NCBI RefSeq assembly: GCF_026151205.1
Contig: NC_087083.1
Coordinates: 1-64,000, forward strand
From: Bolinopsis microptera
Taxonomy: Eukaryota > Ctenophora > Tentaculata > Lobata > Bolinopsidae
Length of the DNA stretch: 64,000 nt
Direction of reading: 5' to 3'
The translations under genes were made by a program, and so were the position numbers. The notes under the pieces were generated by a model. The model did no database searches. It was not told the origin of the DNA and saw nothing but the letters and a program-made list of their open reading frames with translations. Below, one piece after another: positions 12,788-23,159 of this stretch. The first letter of the stretch is position 1, and each line of letters starts with the position of its first letter.

Positions 12788-15660
12788 TTAGGAACCATCC
12801 CCTAGATCAGTGACAACATCAGAGTCTGGGATATTCTCTGAATTTTCACACAAGTTCTCTTTCTGCGATTGTGCCTCGTTAGCACACGTGATCTTAAGGC
12901 CATCCTCAGATTGATTAAGCTCAACCTCTGTGTTCTCAGTTTCAATCTCTTTTTCTGTTTCCCTTTCAGAAGTTTCCTCCGTTTCTTCCCCTCCGACTTT
13001 TTCTGACGATTCCGGTGTAGAGACAGGATTTATACCCTCAGCAGACTCCTCCCCTCTTATCTGCTCTGTTATCTGCTTTGTTATCTGCTTTGTTATCTGC
13101 TTTGTTATCAGCTCCTCCTTTACTTTCAGCTCTGGCAGCTCACTTGGTTCAGTGCTCTGTTCTGTTTCTTCAGAATGCTCGGTTTCAGCACTATCTTCTG
13201 TTTCTCCCGCCCCCTCTTGTTCATCTTCTTCTTCCTCCTCATCATACTCGAACTCGTCTTCGTGGTACGCTAACTCGTGCGAATACCTGAGGATAAATAG
13301 TTCAAATACCTGTTGATTATTTACCAAAATCGAGTAAACTAATTAAATACTTAATTAGATTAAGTGAATAACCAATTTAATTACCATTTAAACCAATAGT
13401 CTATGTTAAGAATATGATTGTAATTTCAAATAAATAAATAATTAAATAAAGTCCAATTTTATACAGCAATTTATCGATACATATTAGTGTCAGTTATTTA
13501 ACAACAATAGCAACAACTAAGGTGAACTATGATCAATAAGTCGTCAATGTATCTATTTACATAATATGTATTGAATAAATTAGCAGTTATTTGAATAAAT
13601 TCAATTTACATAAAATATCGATATTACATGATCTAGATTTAGACTACTTAAAAAAAGAAGTTAGCGACACATCTCGTATGCGAAATGAAAAATTATCTGT
13701 TATTTCCTATGCAATTAGTAATACTTGAGCTCAAGTTTGATTGTGTCCCGTGGATATACATGTGTACAATTTAGAATGTCATTAAAATGTTTAAACATGA
13801 CTTAGTCCAACATCAAATTGTACCAGAAATTAATCAGTACGATTGACTTCAAAAGGTGAGATTGTTGTATTAACAACATGTTAATCATATAATTAATTAA
13901 TTAATTAATAGCATACCTTTTTTCAATGGTCCAGAAGTGTTGCCCGCAAAACTGGCATCTGTATTCCTTACAGTTTGGTGTGTGTTGCCACAACTCTGAT
14001 TCTGTAGCAAATACCTAACGGAATATTTGAGTTATTTCAATGTTGAAATGTTGAAATGCAAGATATTTAGTGGTGAAATGGTGGTTAAAATTTCAAAAAC
14101 AGCCCAAAATTCAGATTGAAAACATCTTTGATATTTTAACATTTTAAACAACCGAAAAAGTAATATACCTATTAGTCTAATATACCTACTACCTAGTCTT
14201 AAACCAAAATTTCTGATAATTCTAAAATAACTCAGTCTGAGAAAACCAGTTTATTACTGAACCCCCCCCCCCCCCCCCCCCCTTACTACAGATAATAAGA
14301 ACCTACCATAGGACAGGTACTACAGAGGATAAGAACCTACCATAGGACAGGTACTACAGATAATAAGAACCTACCATAGGACAGGTACTACAGATAATAA
14401 GAACCTACCATAGGACAGGTACTACAGATAATAAGAACCTACCATAGGACAGGTACTACAGATAATAAGAACCTACCATAGGACAGGTACTACAGATAAT
14501 AAGAACCTACCATAGGACAGGTACTACAGATAATAAGAACCTACCATAGGACAGGTACTACAGATAATAAGAACCTACCATAGGACAGGTACTACAGATA
14601 ATAAGAACCTACCATAGGACAGGTACTACAGATAATAAGAACCTACCATAGGACAGGTACTACAGATAATAAGAACCTACCATAGGACAGGTACTACAGA
14701 TAATAAGAACCTACCATAGGACAGGTACTACAGATAATAAGAACCTACCATAGGACAGGTACTACAGATAATAAGAACCTACCATAGGACAGGTACTACA
14801 GATAATAAGAACCTACCATAGGACAGGTACTACAGATAATAAGAACCTACCATAGGACAGGTACTACAGATAATAAGAACCTACCATAGGACAGGTACTA
14901 CAGATAATAAGAACCTACCATAGGACAGGTACTACAGAGGATAAGAACCTACCATAGGACAGGTACTACAGATAATAAGAACCTACCATAGGACAGGTAC
15001 TACAGAGGATAGTGGGTCTCAAGAACTTCCTGTTTCTGTACTTCTTACTGATAAGGGCTTGGTCTGATTTGAGGTGAACACGTGATATGTGGTGCTTCAT
15101 TAGCGGTCTGTCGTCAGTTCGGAACATGCACTGTCCGTAGGAGCATCTGGGAGGGGGTTAGATTAATTAATAAGTTAATTTAATATTAAAGTAATAGCTT
15201 AAATAAGTTTTTAAATAGATAAATAAATAAAGTACTACCTGAAGCAAATAAGTAAATAAATAAAGTCAAAGTTTATATACAACTCTATATATCCGACGAG
15301 GTTTTTTAAAAAAAATGTACAAGAAGCTTTCTTGGGTGCAACGTATAATAATACACATTACAATGTTGTACATATTATAGTCGACTATAATTGGGGTATA
15401 TCCAGTACAGTAGTGTAGAATTACACGCTCCTAAAATAATTAAATTCCATTCACTCACTTGTAAATGGGGTTGAATCTGTAATCTGAATCATGGTGTATC
15501 AAATGATCAGACAGCTGAGCCGGACTATCAAAGTGGTACCCACAAATATTACATTTCACTATCTCTATCCCGCAGCTGACGCGCCGTTTCTTCGCGGGGT
15601 ACCGCTCGTCGTCGTAGTCCTGGGAGGGATCCTCGCGCGGTCCTACTCCTGTGGTGTATC
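12788..15660 (-). CDS. C2H2 zinc-finger protein, four 3' exons (partial gene)
   Basis: Four exons agree in phase: 15660..15459, 15146..14987, 14014..13917 and 13286..12788 (stop TAA at 12790-12788). The first encodes a basic, NLS-like YPAKKRRV and a finger KCNICGYHFDSPAQLSDHLI-HH. The second has CSYGQC...HHISRVH and ends TILCSTCPM. The third begins VFATESELWQHTPNC, completing a C-x2-C-x12-H-x4-C finger, then YRCQFCGQHFW. The fourth supplies YSHELAYH, completing the last finger across the intron, followed by a long acidic Glu/Ser/Thr-rich tail (DEFEYDEEEEEDEQEG and onward) with an ITKQ repeat. The protein is probably a nuclear DNA-binding factor with an acidic regulatory tail. Two introns or flanks are occupied by minisatellites that copy its splice sites. 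Upstream exons are not identified. Confidence 0.85.
14263..14282. repeat. Poly-C homopolymer
   Basis: About 20 consecutive C residues lie immediately before the first minisatellite unit, inside the intron between zinc-finger exons 14987-15146 and 13917-14014. Confidence 0.9.
14283..15007. repeat. 34-bp minisatellite containing a splice donor
   Basis: About 21 nearly identical 34-bp units (ctaccataggacaggtacta then cagataataagaac) run through the intron. On the minus strand each unit reads TGTAGTACCTGTCCTATG followed by GTAGGTTC. That is the last 18 bases of zinc-finger exon 15146..14987 plus its GT donor. The exon used for coding ends in the right-most unit. Every other unit carries the same exon end and donor. 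Copy identity is very high (only gat/gag changes), so expansion is recent or homogenised. Confidence 0.9.
15147..15458 (-). other. Intron of the zinc-finger gene
   Basis: This AT-rich intron separates exons 15660..15459 (donor AA|GTGAGT) and 15146..14987 (acceptor CCCTCCCAG). Nothing else is recognised in it. Confidence 0.6.
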
Positions 15661-17760
15661 CTGTTATATTCCTAACCCTTCATCATATATCTGATGAGCG
15701 CTTAATTAACGATTCTTCTCAAAAAATGAGCTACTCATTATCCTGTTATATTTCATATCTTTAGAAGATAAGCGCTTAATTAACGATTCTGCTCAAAAAA
15801 TGAGCTACTCATTATCCTGTTATATTTCATATCTTTAGAAGATAAGCGCTTAATTAACAATTCTTCTCAAAAAATGAGCTACTCATTATCCTGTTATATT
15901 TCATATCTTTAGAAAATAAGCGCTTAATTAACGATTCTGCTTAAAAAATGAGCTACTCATTATCCTGTTATATTTCATATCTTTAGAAGATAAGCGCTTA
16001 ATTAACGATTCTGCTCAAAAAATGAGCTACTCATTATCCTGTTATATTTCATATCTTTAGAAAATGAGCGCTTAATTAACGATTCTGCTCAAAAAATGAG
16101 CTACTCATTATCCTGTTATATTTCATATCTTTAGAAGATAAGCGCTTAATTAACGATTCTGCTAAAAAAATGAGCTACTCATTATCCTGTTATATTTCAT
16201 ATCTTTAGAAGATAAGCGCTTAATTAACGATTCTTCTCAAAAAATGAGCTACTCATTATCCTGTTATATTTCATATCTTTAGAAGATAAGCGCTTAATTA
16301 ACGATTCTGCTTAAAAAATGAGCTACTCATTATCCTGTTATATTTCATATCTTTAGAAGATAAGCGCTTAATTAACGATTCTTCTCAAAAAATGAGCTAC
16401 TCATTATCCTGTTATATTTCATATCTTTAGAAGATAAGCGCTTAATTAACAATTCTTCTCAAAAAATGAGCTACTCATTATCCTGTTATATTTCATATCT
16501 TTAGAAGATAAGCGCTTAATTAACAATTCTTCTCAAAAAATGAGCTACTCATTATCCTGTTATATTTCATATCTTTAGAAGATAAGCGCTTAATTAACGA
16601 TTCTCTCAAAAAATGAGCTACTCATTATCCTGTTATATTTCATATCTTTAGAAGATAAGCGCTTAATTAACAATTCTGCTCAAAAAATGAGCTACTCATT
16701 ATCCTGTTATATTTCATATCTTTAGAAGATAAGCGCTTAATTAACAATTCTGCTCAAAAAATGAGCTACTCATTATCCTGTTATATTTCATATCTTTAGA
16801 AGATAAGCGCTTAATTAACGATTCTGCTCAAAAAATGAGCTACTCATTATCCTGTTATATTTCATATCTTTAGAAAATAAGCGCTTAATTAACGATTCTG
16901 CTAAAAAATGAGCTACTCATTATCCTGTTATATTTCATATCTTTAGAAAATAAGCGCTTAATTAACGATTCTGCTCAAAAAATGAGCTACTCATTATCCT
17001 GTTATATTTCATACTTAGAAATAAGCGCTTAATTAACGATTCTGCTTAAAAAATGAGCTACTCCTTATCCCTTGTTATATTTCATATCTTTAGAAGATAA
17101 GCGCTTAATTAACAATTCTGCTCTAAAAATGAGCTACTCATTATCCTGTTATATTTCATATCTTTAGAAGATAAGCGCTTAATTAACGATTCTGCTCAAA
17201 AAATGAGCTACTCATTATCCTGTTATATTTCATATCTTTAGAAATAAGCGCTTAATTAACGATTCTGCTTAAAAAATGAGCTACTCATTATCACTGTTAT
17301 ATTTGCATATCTTTAGAAAATACGCGCTTAATTAACGATTCTGCTCAAAAAATGAGCTACTCATTATCCTGTTATATTTCATATCTTTAGAAAATAAGCG
17401 CTTAATGAAACGATTCTGCTTAAAAAATGAGCTACGCATTTCCTGTTATATTTCATTCTTTATGAAAATAATGTCGCTTAATAACGATTCGCGCAAAACT
17501 GAGCTTCTCTCCTCTCTCTCTCTCTCATTAGATTTTCATATCTTTAGAAGATATGCGCTTAATTATAAGATTCTGCGCAAAAATTGAGCTACTCATTAGC
17601 TTGTTATAGGGTCATATCTTTAGATGATAAGCGATTAATTTAAGATATGATAAAGAAAATGTGAGAGTAAGCGATTTCCTGGTTATAGGCAATATCTTTA
17701 GAAAGAATAAGCGCGTAATTATAAGGATTATGCGAAAAATAGGACGTTAGCAATTTAGAA
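15657..17760. repeat. 74-bp minisatellite containing a splice acceptor
   Basis: About 27 units of 74 bp (tgagctactcattatcctgt, tatatttcatatctttagaa, gataagcgcttaattaacga, ttctgctcaaaaaa) begin exactly at the 5' end of zinc-finger exon 15660..15459. On the minus strand each unit ends GAAATATAACAG|GATA, which is the acceptor and first bases of that exon. Units are clean from 15700 to about 16900, then become progressively indel-ridden, and at about 17760 they dissolve into C-depleted sequence. The array lies in the upstream intron of the zinc-finger gene. Confidence 0.9.
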
Positions 17761-19320
17761 GTTGAAATTTAATATTTTTGATAATGAACGAGTAATTATA
17801 GTTTAGCTTAATTTGAAGATCGATTGGGGAGCGCAGTGAATAGAGAGAGTAGCGAGAGAGAGAGTTTTTTGTTGAAGATTTCTCTCTAGTTTATGAGAAT
17901 AATGTAATAAGATTTGTAGAAGGTTATAGTGGAGTGATTGAGAAATGTAGAGAGTATGGTTAGGTTGTAGGATATTATGATGGGATGCTTTATGGAGGTT
18001 TGATATTAGGTGTGTAATTAGTAAGTGTAATTTTTTGGTGTGAGAGTAGTTAAGGGTGGTGAATAGAGTGGATGGTTGTATATAGTTGATGTGGGTAGGT
18101 TGGATTAGGTGATATTTGGGTGAATTAATAAGGAATGTTGTCTGGACATAATACGGGTGCATCTATATCGCGCGATCGAGTAGAGAGCTAGAGCGCAGAT
18201 CTGCGCTAGATGAGTTCTATATCTCATCTCATATACATGAGTATTATAATGGGGTATTATTATGGGCTGTTGTGTGGTGTCTTGGCTGTTTTCTGATTTT
18301 GATAATTTATAGGGAAATTTATATACAAGTCACAGGTTTAGTTAATTGTGTGGTGGATTTGTGTGGATGATAAAATTTTACATGTTATACTCATCTATAC
18401 TCTATATCTACTATCTACAGGGGTTTTGATTATGTAGGATAGGGGTTTTATAGGGTATTCTGATTATGTAAGATATTTGGGGGGTTTGTTTTTTGTTTTC
18501 ATATAGGATAAGTTTTGTGAGTTATGGGTTTTTGTGGTGTGTTATTAAAGTTTGTGGAGTGTTAGGTGGGGTGTGTATAATTGTGGTTTGTGTGAGTGTT
18601 TTTTTAGTGTAGAATTATTTGTTATTATATGTATGTTTATTTATGTTGGTTTTTTAGTGGTTTTAAGGTGTTTTAATTATATTTATTAAGGGGATAAATG
18701 ATTTTAAGAATTAAAGAGAGTAGAGAGAGAGAGAGCAGTTTTTTATGTTGTTGGTGGTGGGGGGATAGTTGTAGTTAGGGTTGTGAGGGTAGATTGGGGT
18801 TGGGGAATGTTGTTGAGGAATGGAGGTGGGGGGGGTCATGGGGTGTGGGTATGATTGGGTGCGGTTGGTGTGTATTAGGATAATGTGTGGTGTGGGAAAT
18901 AAATGTTTAGGGATGGGGTAGTTGGGTTTGAGGGGTTTTTTGTTTGATGGTGGTAATTTATGATAGTAGGTTGGGGTATAAGTTTAGGATGTGGGTTTGG
19001 TAGTTATTATGGGTTTTATGGGTGTAGGGGGTAATAGGGTGTATTAGTGGGAAAGTTGGATGGGGGGTTTAAATTTAATTTATGTTAGAATTATTTAATG
19101 GGTTTTTTTGTTGTGATATTAAAGTATTTGTGGGGTTAAGGGGCTTGGATAAGTGTGATATACTGTTTATTATGTAGAATGATAATGATTTAGGTTAAGG
19201 TGAGAGGTCTCAATTAGAATGGTGTTTGGTGATCGTATAGGGTTTATATGTATGAGATTTATTGTTTATTAATATAATAGGGCATAGTTAGTATGATAAT
19301 GAATCTGAATGATTTTTTGA
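17760..19320. other. Second C-depleted tract
   Basis: Plus-strand C is rare from about 17760 and nearly absent at 18460-19130, with G and T rich words like those at 6360-8340. GA-repeat runs occur at 17836-17866 and 18715-18738. A short normal island lies at about 18140-18240. The 119-codon minus frame at 17803-18162 has a peculiar composition (His, Tyr, Leu, Asn rich) that follows from the base bias, so it is not called as a gene. Confidence 0.7.
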
Positions 19321-19929
19321 AACCGGAATTTCAAGATAATATTAAATGAAGAACATTTTTATAATTGTATTTAGAGATAATGATAGTTTTTAATGAAGGT
19401 GTTTAATTACGGACAGTATAATTACTTAATTGAGCAGTTTAGGTGTAGGACGGAATATCGTATGTTAAAGTTGGTAAGATCTCTAAATGTAAATAAACTT
19501 CATGAAGAGATGGCACTTGCAATTAGCACTTAACTGCTTCACGCTAGCCATCAGCCAGCGGGCAAAAAGCGACTCCTCCGCAATTAATATCAAATTGAAT
19601 TTGATAACTAGCAGCCATATTATAATCTCACGGACTTAAGACTATACTTCAAGTGTGCCATATTATAAGCTCACGACTTAATACTATGCTTCTAAGTCAA
19701 TAGGATTTCTTATCGAGACTTTTAAGTGGTTCCTTATTCATATCATCCAGCCATACCTACCCTACCCACAATAATCCAGACATACCAGACATACCGGCCG
19801 CTTCCACAAAATATGTCAATCCTTAACCAATCCAGCACGATAATACCACGTGATTGACAACCTATTTATACCTGGACAATGGACATATGGCACATGTGAT
19901 ATGAGAAAGGGAGAGATTCTACTCTGAGG
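19321..19929. repeat. Non-coding with a tandem duplication of about 60 bp
   Basis: A segment near 19613-19655 (gccatattataatctcacgg) is repeated at about 19657-19700 (gccatattataagctcacga), both followed by a related acttaa..ctatgctt sequence. Nothing else is recognised. Confidence 0.5.
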
Positions 19930-19964
19930 CCACTGCGTTGTAGCCACATGTCCCGTCTGACAAA

Positions 19965-20250
19965 CAACATCAACAACTGCATCGATAACTGCAGGGGCTG
20001 TTTCGACAACTGCGTCGACAACTGCAGGAGCTGTTCGACAACTGCATCGACAACTGCAGGGCAGCATCAACAACTGCATCGATAACTGGTTTCGGCTGCA
20101 TCAACAATTGCATGGACTGCATCGACAACGGCAGAGCTGCTTCGACAACTGCATCAACAACTGCAGGGGCTGCTTCAAACAACTGCATCGACAACTGCAG
20201 GGCAGCATCGACAACTGCATCGATAACTGGTTCGCTGCATCGACAACGGC
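19965..20250. repeat. 33-bp minisatellite with Ala/Val-rich minus-strand translation
   Basis: Units of about 33 bp built from gcatcgacaactgcag fill this stretch. On the minus strand they encode an 11-residue unit close to PAVVDAVVEAA, with frame breaks between units. It may be the remnant of a repeat-protein gene together with 20660-21000, or a plain satellite whose length is a multiple of three. Confidence 0.6.
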
Positions 20251-20659
20251 ATCTGAAAAGTTGGTTTGTGTATCTGATTACATTGCTTCATTCTTAAATA
20301 GCCATCTCCTGAAGCTGAGATGCTCATGATTTAGTTTAAGGAAACGCAAATTATAAGGACAAAATCTTAATACAAAACCAATCAAAAGGCTTGAATAAAC
20401 TGAGCAAATGAAATAATGATCTACAGTTCCTGCTTGGGCATGCACATCTACAACAATCTTTAGATTTGACCTGAAAACTGTCGCTCAGAATTAATAGAAT
20501 AAGAATCAAATTTGCACAGCAATAAACACAAAGACATCATCCAATATTTTCGAAAAGAAGAACAAGAAAACTATAGTCAATCACAACAAATAAATAAAAG
20601 CAATTTCAGGATTTATCACTCAGGATATCACTCAGAACAAGTGACAATAGGTTGCTTTA
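20251..20659. other. Non-coding sequence between two repeat-coding stretches
   Basis: Nothing is recognised here. If the Ala/Val-rich frames on either side belong to one minus-strand gene, this would be an intron, but no clear splice pair was found. Confidence 0.3.
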
Positions 20660-21000
20660 TTCACTTAGAGTTGTCAGAGTAGAATTCATCTCCACAGCTA
20701 CAGCAGGAACGTCAGCGATGACCAAGGTGTCAGTAGCCTTCACATGTGCATCAGCGATCGCCCAAGCTACTGCAGTCATCGGGGAAGCTTCAACAGGGAT
20801 CACAGATGCTGCATCAACTGTTGGAACTTCAGCGATGGCAGGCGCTTTGATAGTGAGTAAATGTGCATCAGCAATCTTCCATGCTTCTGCAGTGTTCGAT
20901 GGCGCTTCAGTGATGGCAGCGCATCAAGAGGGAGCAAAAGCTCTTCAGCAATCTTTAAAGCTTCTGCAGTGTTCGGTGGCGCTTCTGAAACTGTTCTAAC
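20660..21000 (-). pseudogene. Possible Ala-rich repeat protein fragment
   Basis: On the minus strand a frame ending in a stop near 20663 reads through units that resemble one another. One is EAPSNTAEAWKIADAHLL followed by TIKAPAIAEVPTVDAASVI. The next is EASPMTAVAWAIADAHVKAT followed by DTLVIADVPAVAVE. A further unit upstream (EAPPNTAEALKIAEELLL) is in another frame because of a one-base shift near 20920. The protein-level similarity (EAP..TA.A..IADAH) between units of about 38 residues suggests a once-coding amphipathic repeat. The opposite-strand frame at 20652-20999 is its shadow. No family is recognised. Confidence 0.4.
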
Positions 21001-21780
21001 TCAATACATTGCTTCAGTTTTCAAAGTTAAATTCTTGATACACCGAGGAAATTTTGCAATAAAAAATATTCCAACAAAAAATTTAGCAATTATCGATGCA
21101 ACGGATGCAATTCTAAATTTTCGCAAAGTTAATAAATTGTTATTTTAAATTGGTACAAAAAACCCATGCATATGAGTGGGTAATTTATAAATTCAATCAT
21201 CTTTATCTAAAAGCAAAAACATGCAAGATGTACATCAAAAGAGGTATCTTTAAAGTGGAAAACAAGAATGCTGAAAAAGTGCATCAAGAGCAAATTACAC
21301 AACAATGGCAATGCAATCACGACATGGTACATGTTAACAAGTTATTACAATAATGATCGATATCACGGATGTAAACAGACACAATACAGTTTACAACATG
21401 TAGTTAACAGCAAGAACTTCTGTGTAGAAATACGTAAAGTTAAACTATTCAAGGTAATTCTTCTCATTAAAAATACTACAACTAACATACAATCCGAATG
21501 TTATAATATAATGTAGATCTGTACAATCCAAAGCGTGAGCGGACTAGCAGACATTATATATTGCATTATTATACGTTCAATTAGTACATTTTATACGTCA
21601 AAACAAGTATATGTACAAAGAACCAAGTTTTTGCTTTTTGAAATGATACAATTTAAGTGCGAATCTGCAATCCCATTTTTGTCCGTAAGTGTTGGACATT
21701 AAACTTAACCAATTCACATTTAAACAAAAAAACCCTGACATACCCTAGGCCTGGATCAACGAATAGGGCACTGATGCTGA
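21001..21780. other. AT-rich non-coding sequence
   Basis: Short overlapping frames at 21150-21516 have Lys/Asn-rich composition typical of AT-rich DNA and no motif. No element is recognised. Confidence 0.4.
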
Positions 21781-21782
21781 GC

Positions 21783-21955
21783 GCACGTGCAGGGGCTAGC
21801 CGCACACGTGCTGTGCGCGGCTCTGTTCATGGAGAGTTTTCAGAGCTGGGGCACAGCACGTGCAATTAAATACCAGCACGAGCAGAGCCGCGCACAGCAC
21901 GTGCAGCACATGCCGGGCGCAGCACAGCATCTTTGTGCACGTGCATACCTTGACA
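21783..21955. repeat. E-box-rich inverted repeat (foldback)
   Basis: Two perfect 21-bp inverted arms lie at 21805-21825 and 21883-21903 (CACGTGCTGTGCGCGGCTCT plus G, and its complement), separated by 57 bp. CACGTG or GCACGTGC occurs about six times between 21783 and 21945. The stretch is GC-rich in AT-rich surroundings. It could be a MITE end-to-end structure or a palindromic regulatory cluster. Frames on both strands (21787-21969, 21796-22119) follow from the inverted repeat. Confidence 0.7.
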
Positions 21956-22515
21956 AGGTTACAAGTTGAATGTTCGTTGTTCACAAACGATTTTGGAGGA
22001 GAATCTGAAAATTCAATCACTGAATAATCAGTTTTAAACGATAATACGAAGTTCCATTTAGTGCCAAAATGATCGACATAAAAAATAATAGTGCAGGGGC
22101 GTTTATGTGAAGCTCTCACGAAGATTTGCGTTATGATTTAAGGGCACTGGTGTAGGGAACAAAGGTTCATGCAATATGCTCGGACACTGTCTACCTGAAG
22201 AAAGAGTGAATTTTGCCAGATAATTAAAGGTAAGCTAGATATTATGTTGTGATATCACCTGTTTAAACATACGATCGTAATTTTAAATGGGAATTTTATG
22301 TAATAAAATTACATGTTATAAAAAAAATTACATAAATTATGAACATAGATAGCTAGCTAAGATGATAAAAAGTAGCAGAGTTTTAAACATTTAAAAAGTA
22401 TCACTTAACCAAAATCACAACATTGAATATAAATCAATTAACTTGTGAACTTTACGATCAGTTTCAGGTGCCGGATCTTTTGAGTTAAAACACTAGTTTT
22501 AAGTTAAACGTCACA

Positions 22516-22645
22516 TCTGAACGGACACGTGATGCATCACGTGATATATCACGTGATGAAAACTAACATGTGATGTAAACTAACACGTGATACAAACTAA
22601 CACGTGATGTAGTGATGTAAACTAACACGTGATGTAAACTAACCG
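22516..22645. repeat. Tandem TCACGTGA-type repeat
   Basis: A short unit close to taaactaacacgtgatg is repeated about seven times. It follows two back-to-back palindromes (atcacgtgat). CACGTG E-boxes are thus spaced about 17 bp apart. No gene start is recognised next to it. Confidence 0.7.
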
Positions 22646-23159
22646 ACGAAGGCAGCAGCAGGTGTAGGAGGAGTGTGCCATGACTGGTCGGCTGCTTTAC
22701 GTGCGAACATCAGGTTACTACCTCTTTTAATGTTACCAGAGTTCCACAGAGCTGTGCAGAAGGTTTATTTTTAAATATTATTTTATTTAAAATATTATTT
22801 TATTTGAAAAATAACAATAAAACATAATTTGAGCGTTCATTATTGTATATTAGTAGAAGCTTGTTCTTTTAAGTCGATACATTTTTTGTCAAAAAAAATT
22901 GAATAGGGTACAGTGTGATAAATAAAAATTATTTCTTTTTGTTTGAGATATGAAGTTGACGTACCCTTGATACAAGCGAACCATCCCTCTGAGTACCCTG
23001 TACAGCAGGGAGATCAGATACAGCTACCCGCATTTGTTAACCGTCATTATCGTTGTAGTCAACTGAAATAACAGCATTTAAAAACTGAACGTATTGCTGC
23101 TAACACTGACTTATTTCAAAAAACGTAATGTGAAATTAGGTGCTAAACAACAGAAATAC
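22646..23159. other. Non-coding, possibly the 5' region of the CR1-like LINE
   Basis: AT-rich sequence with nothing recognised, directly upstream of the LINE endonuclease remnant that starts near 23160. Confidence 0.35.

Noticed and set aside
12930-13316. 128-codon plus-strand frame rich in Ser/Val
   Set aside because: Antisense shadow of the acidic tail exon of the zinc-finger gene, which has stronger support from splice sites and finger motifs.
14283-17760. CRISPR-like look of regularly spaced repeats
   Set aside because: The units are head-to-tail with no unique spacers, and the genome is eukaryotic.
17803-18162. 119-codon minus-strand frame
   Set aside because: Lies in the second C-depleted tract. 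Its His/Tyr/Asn/Leu bias mirrors the base bias.
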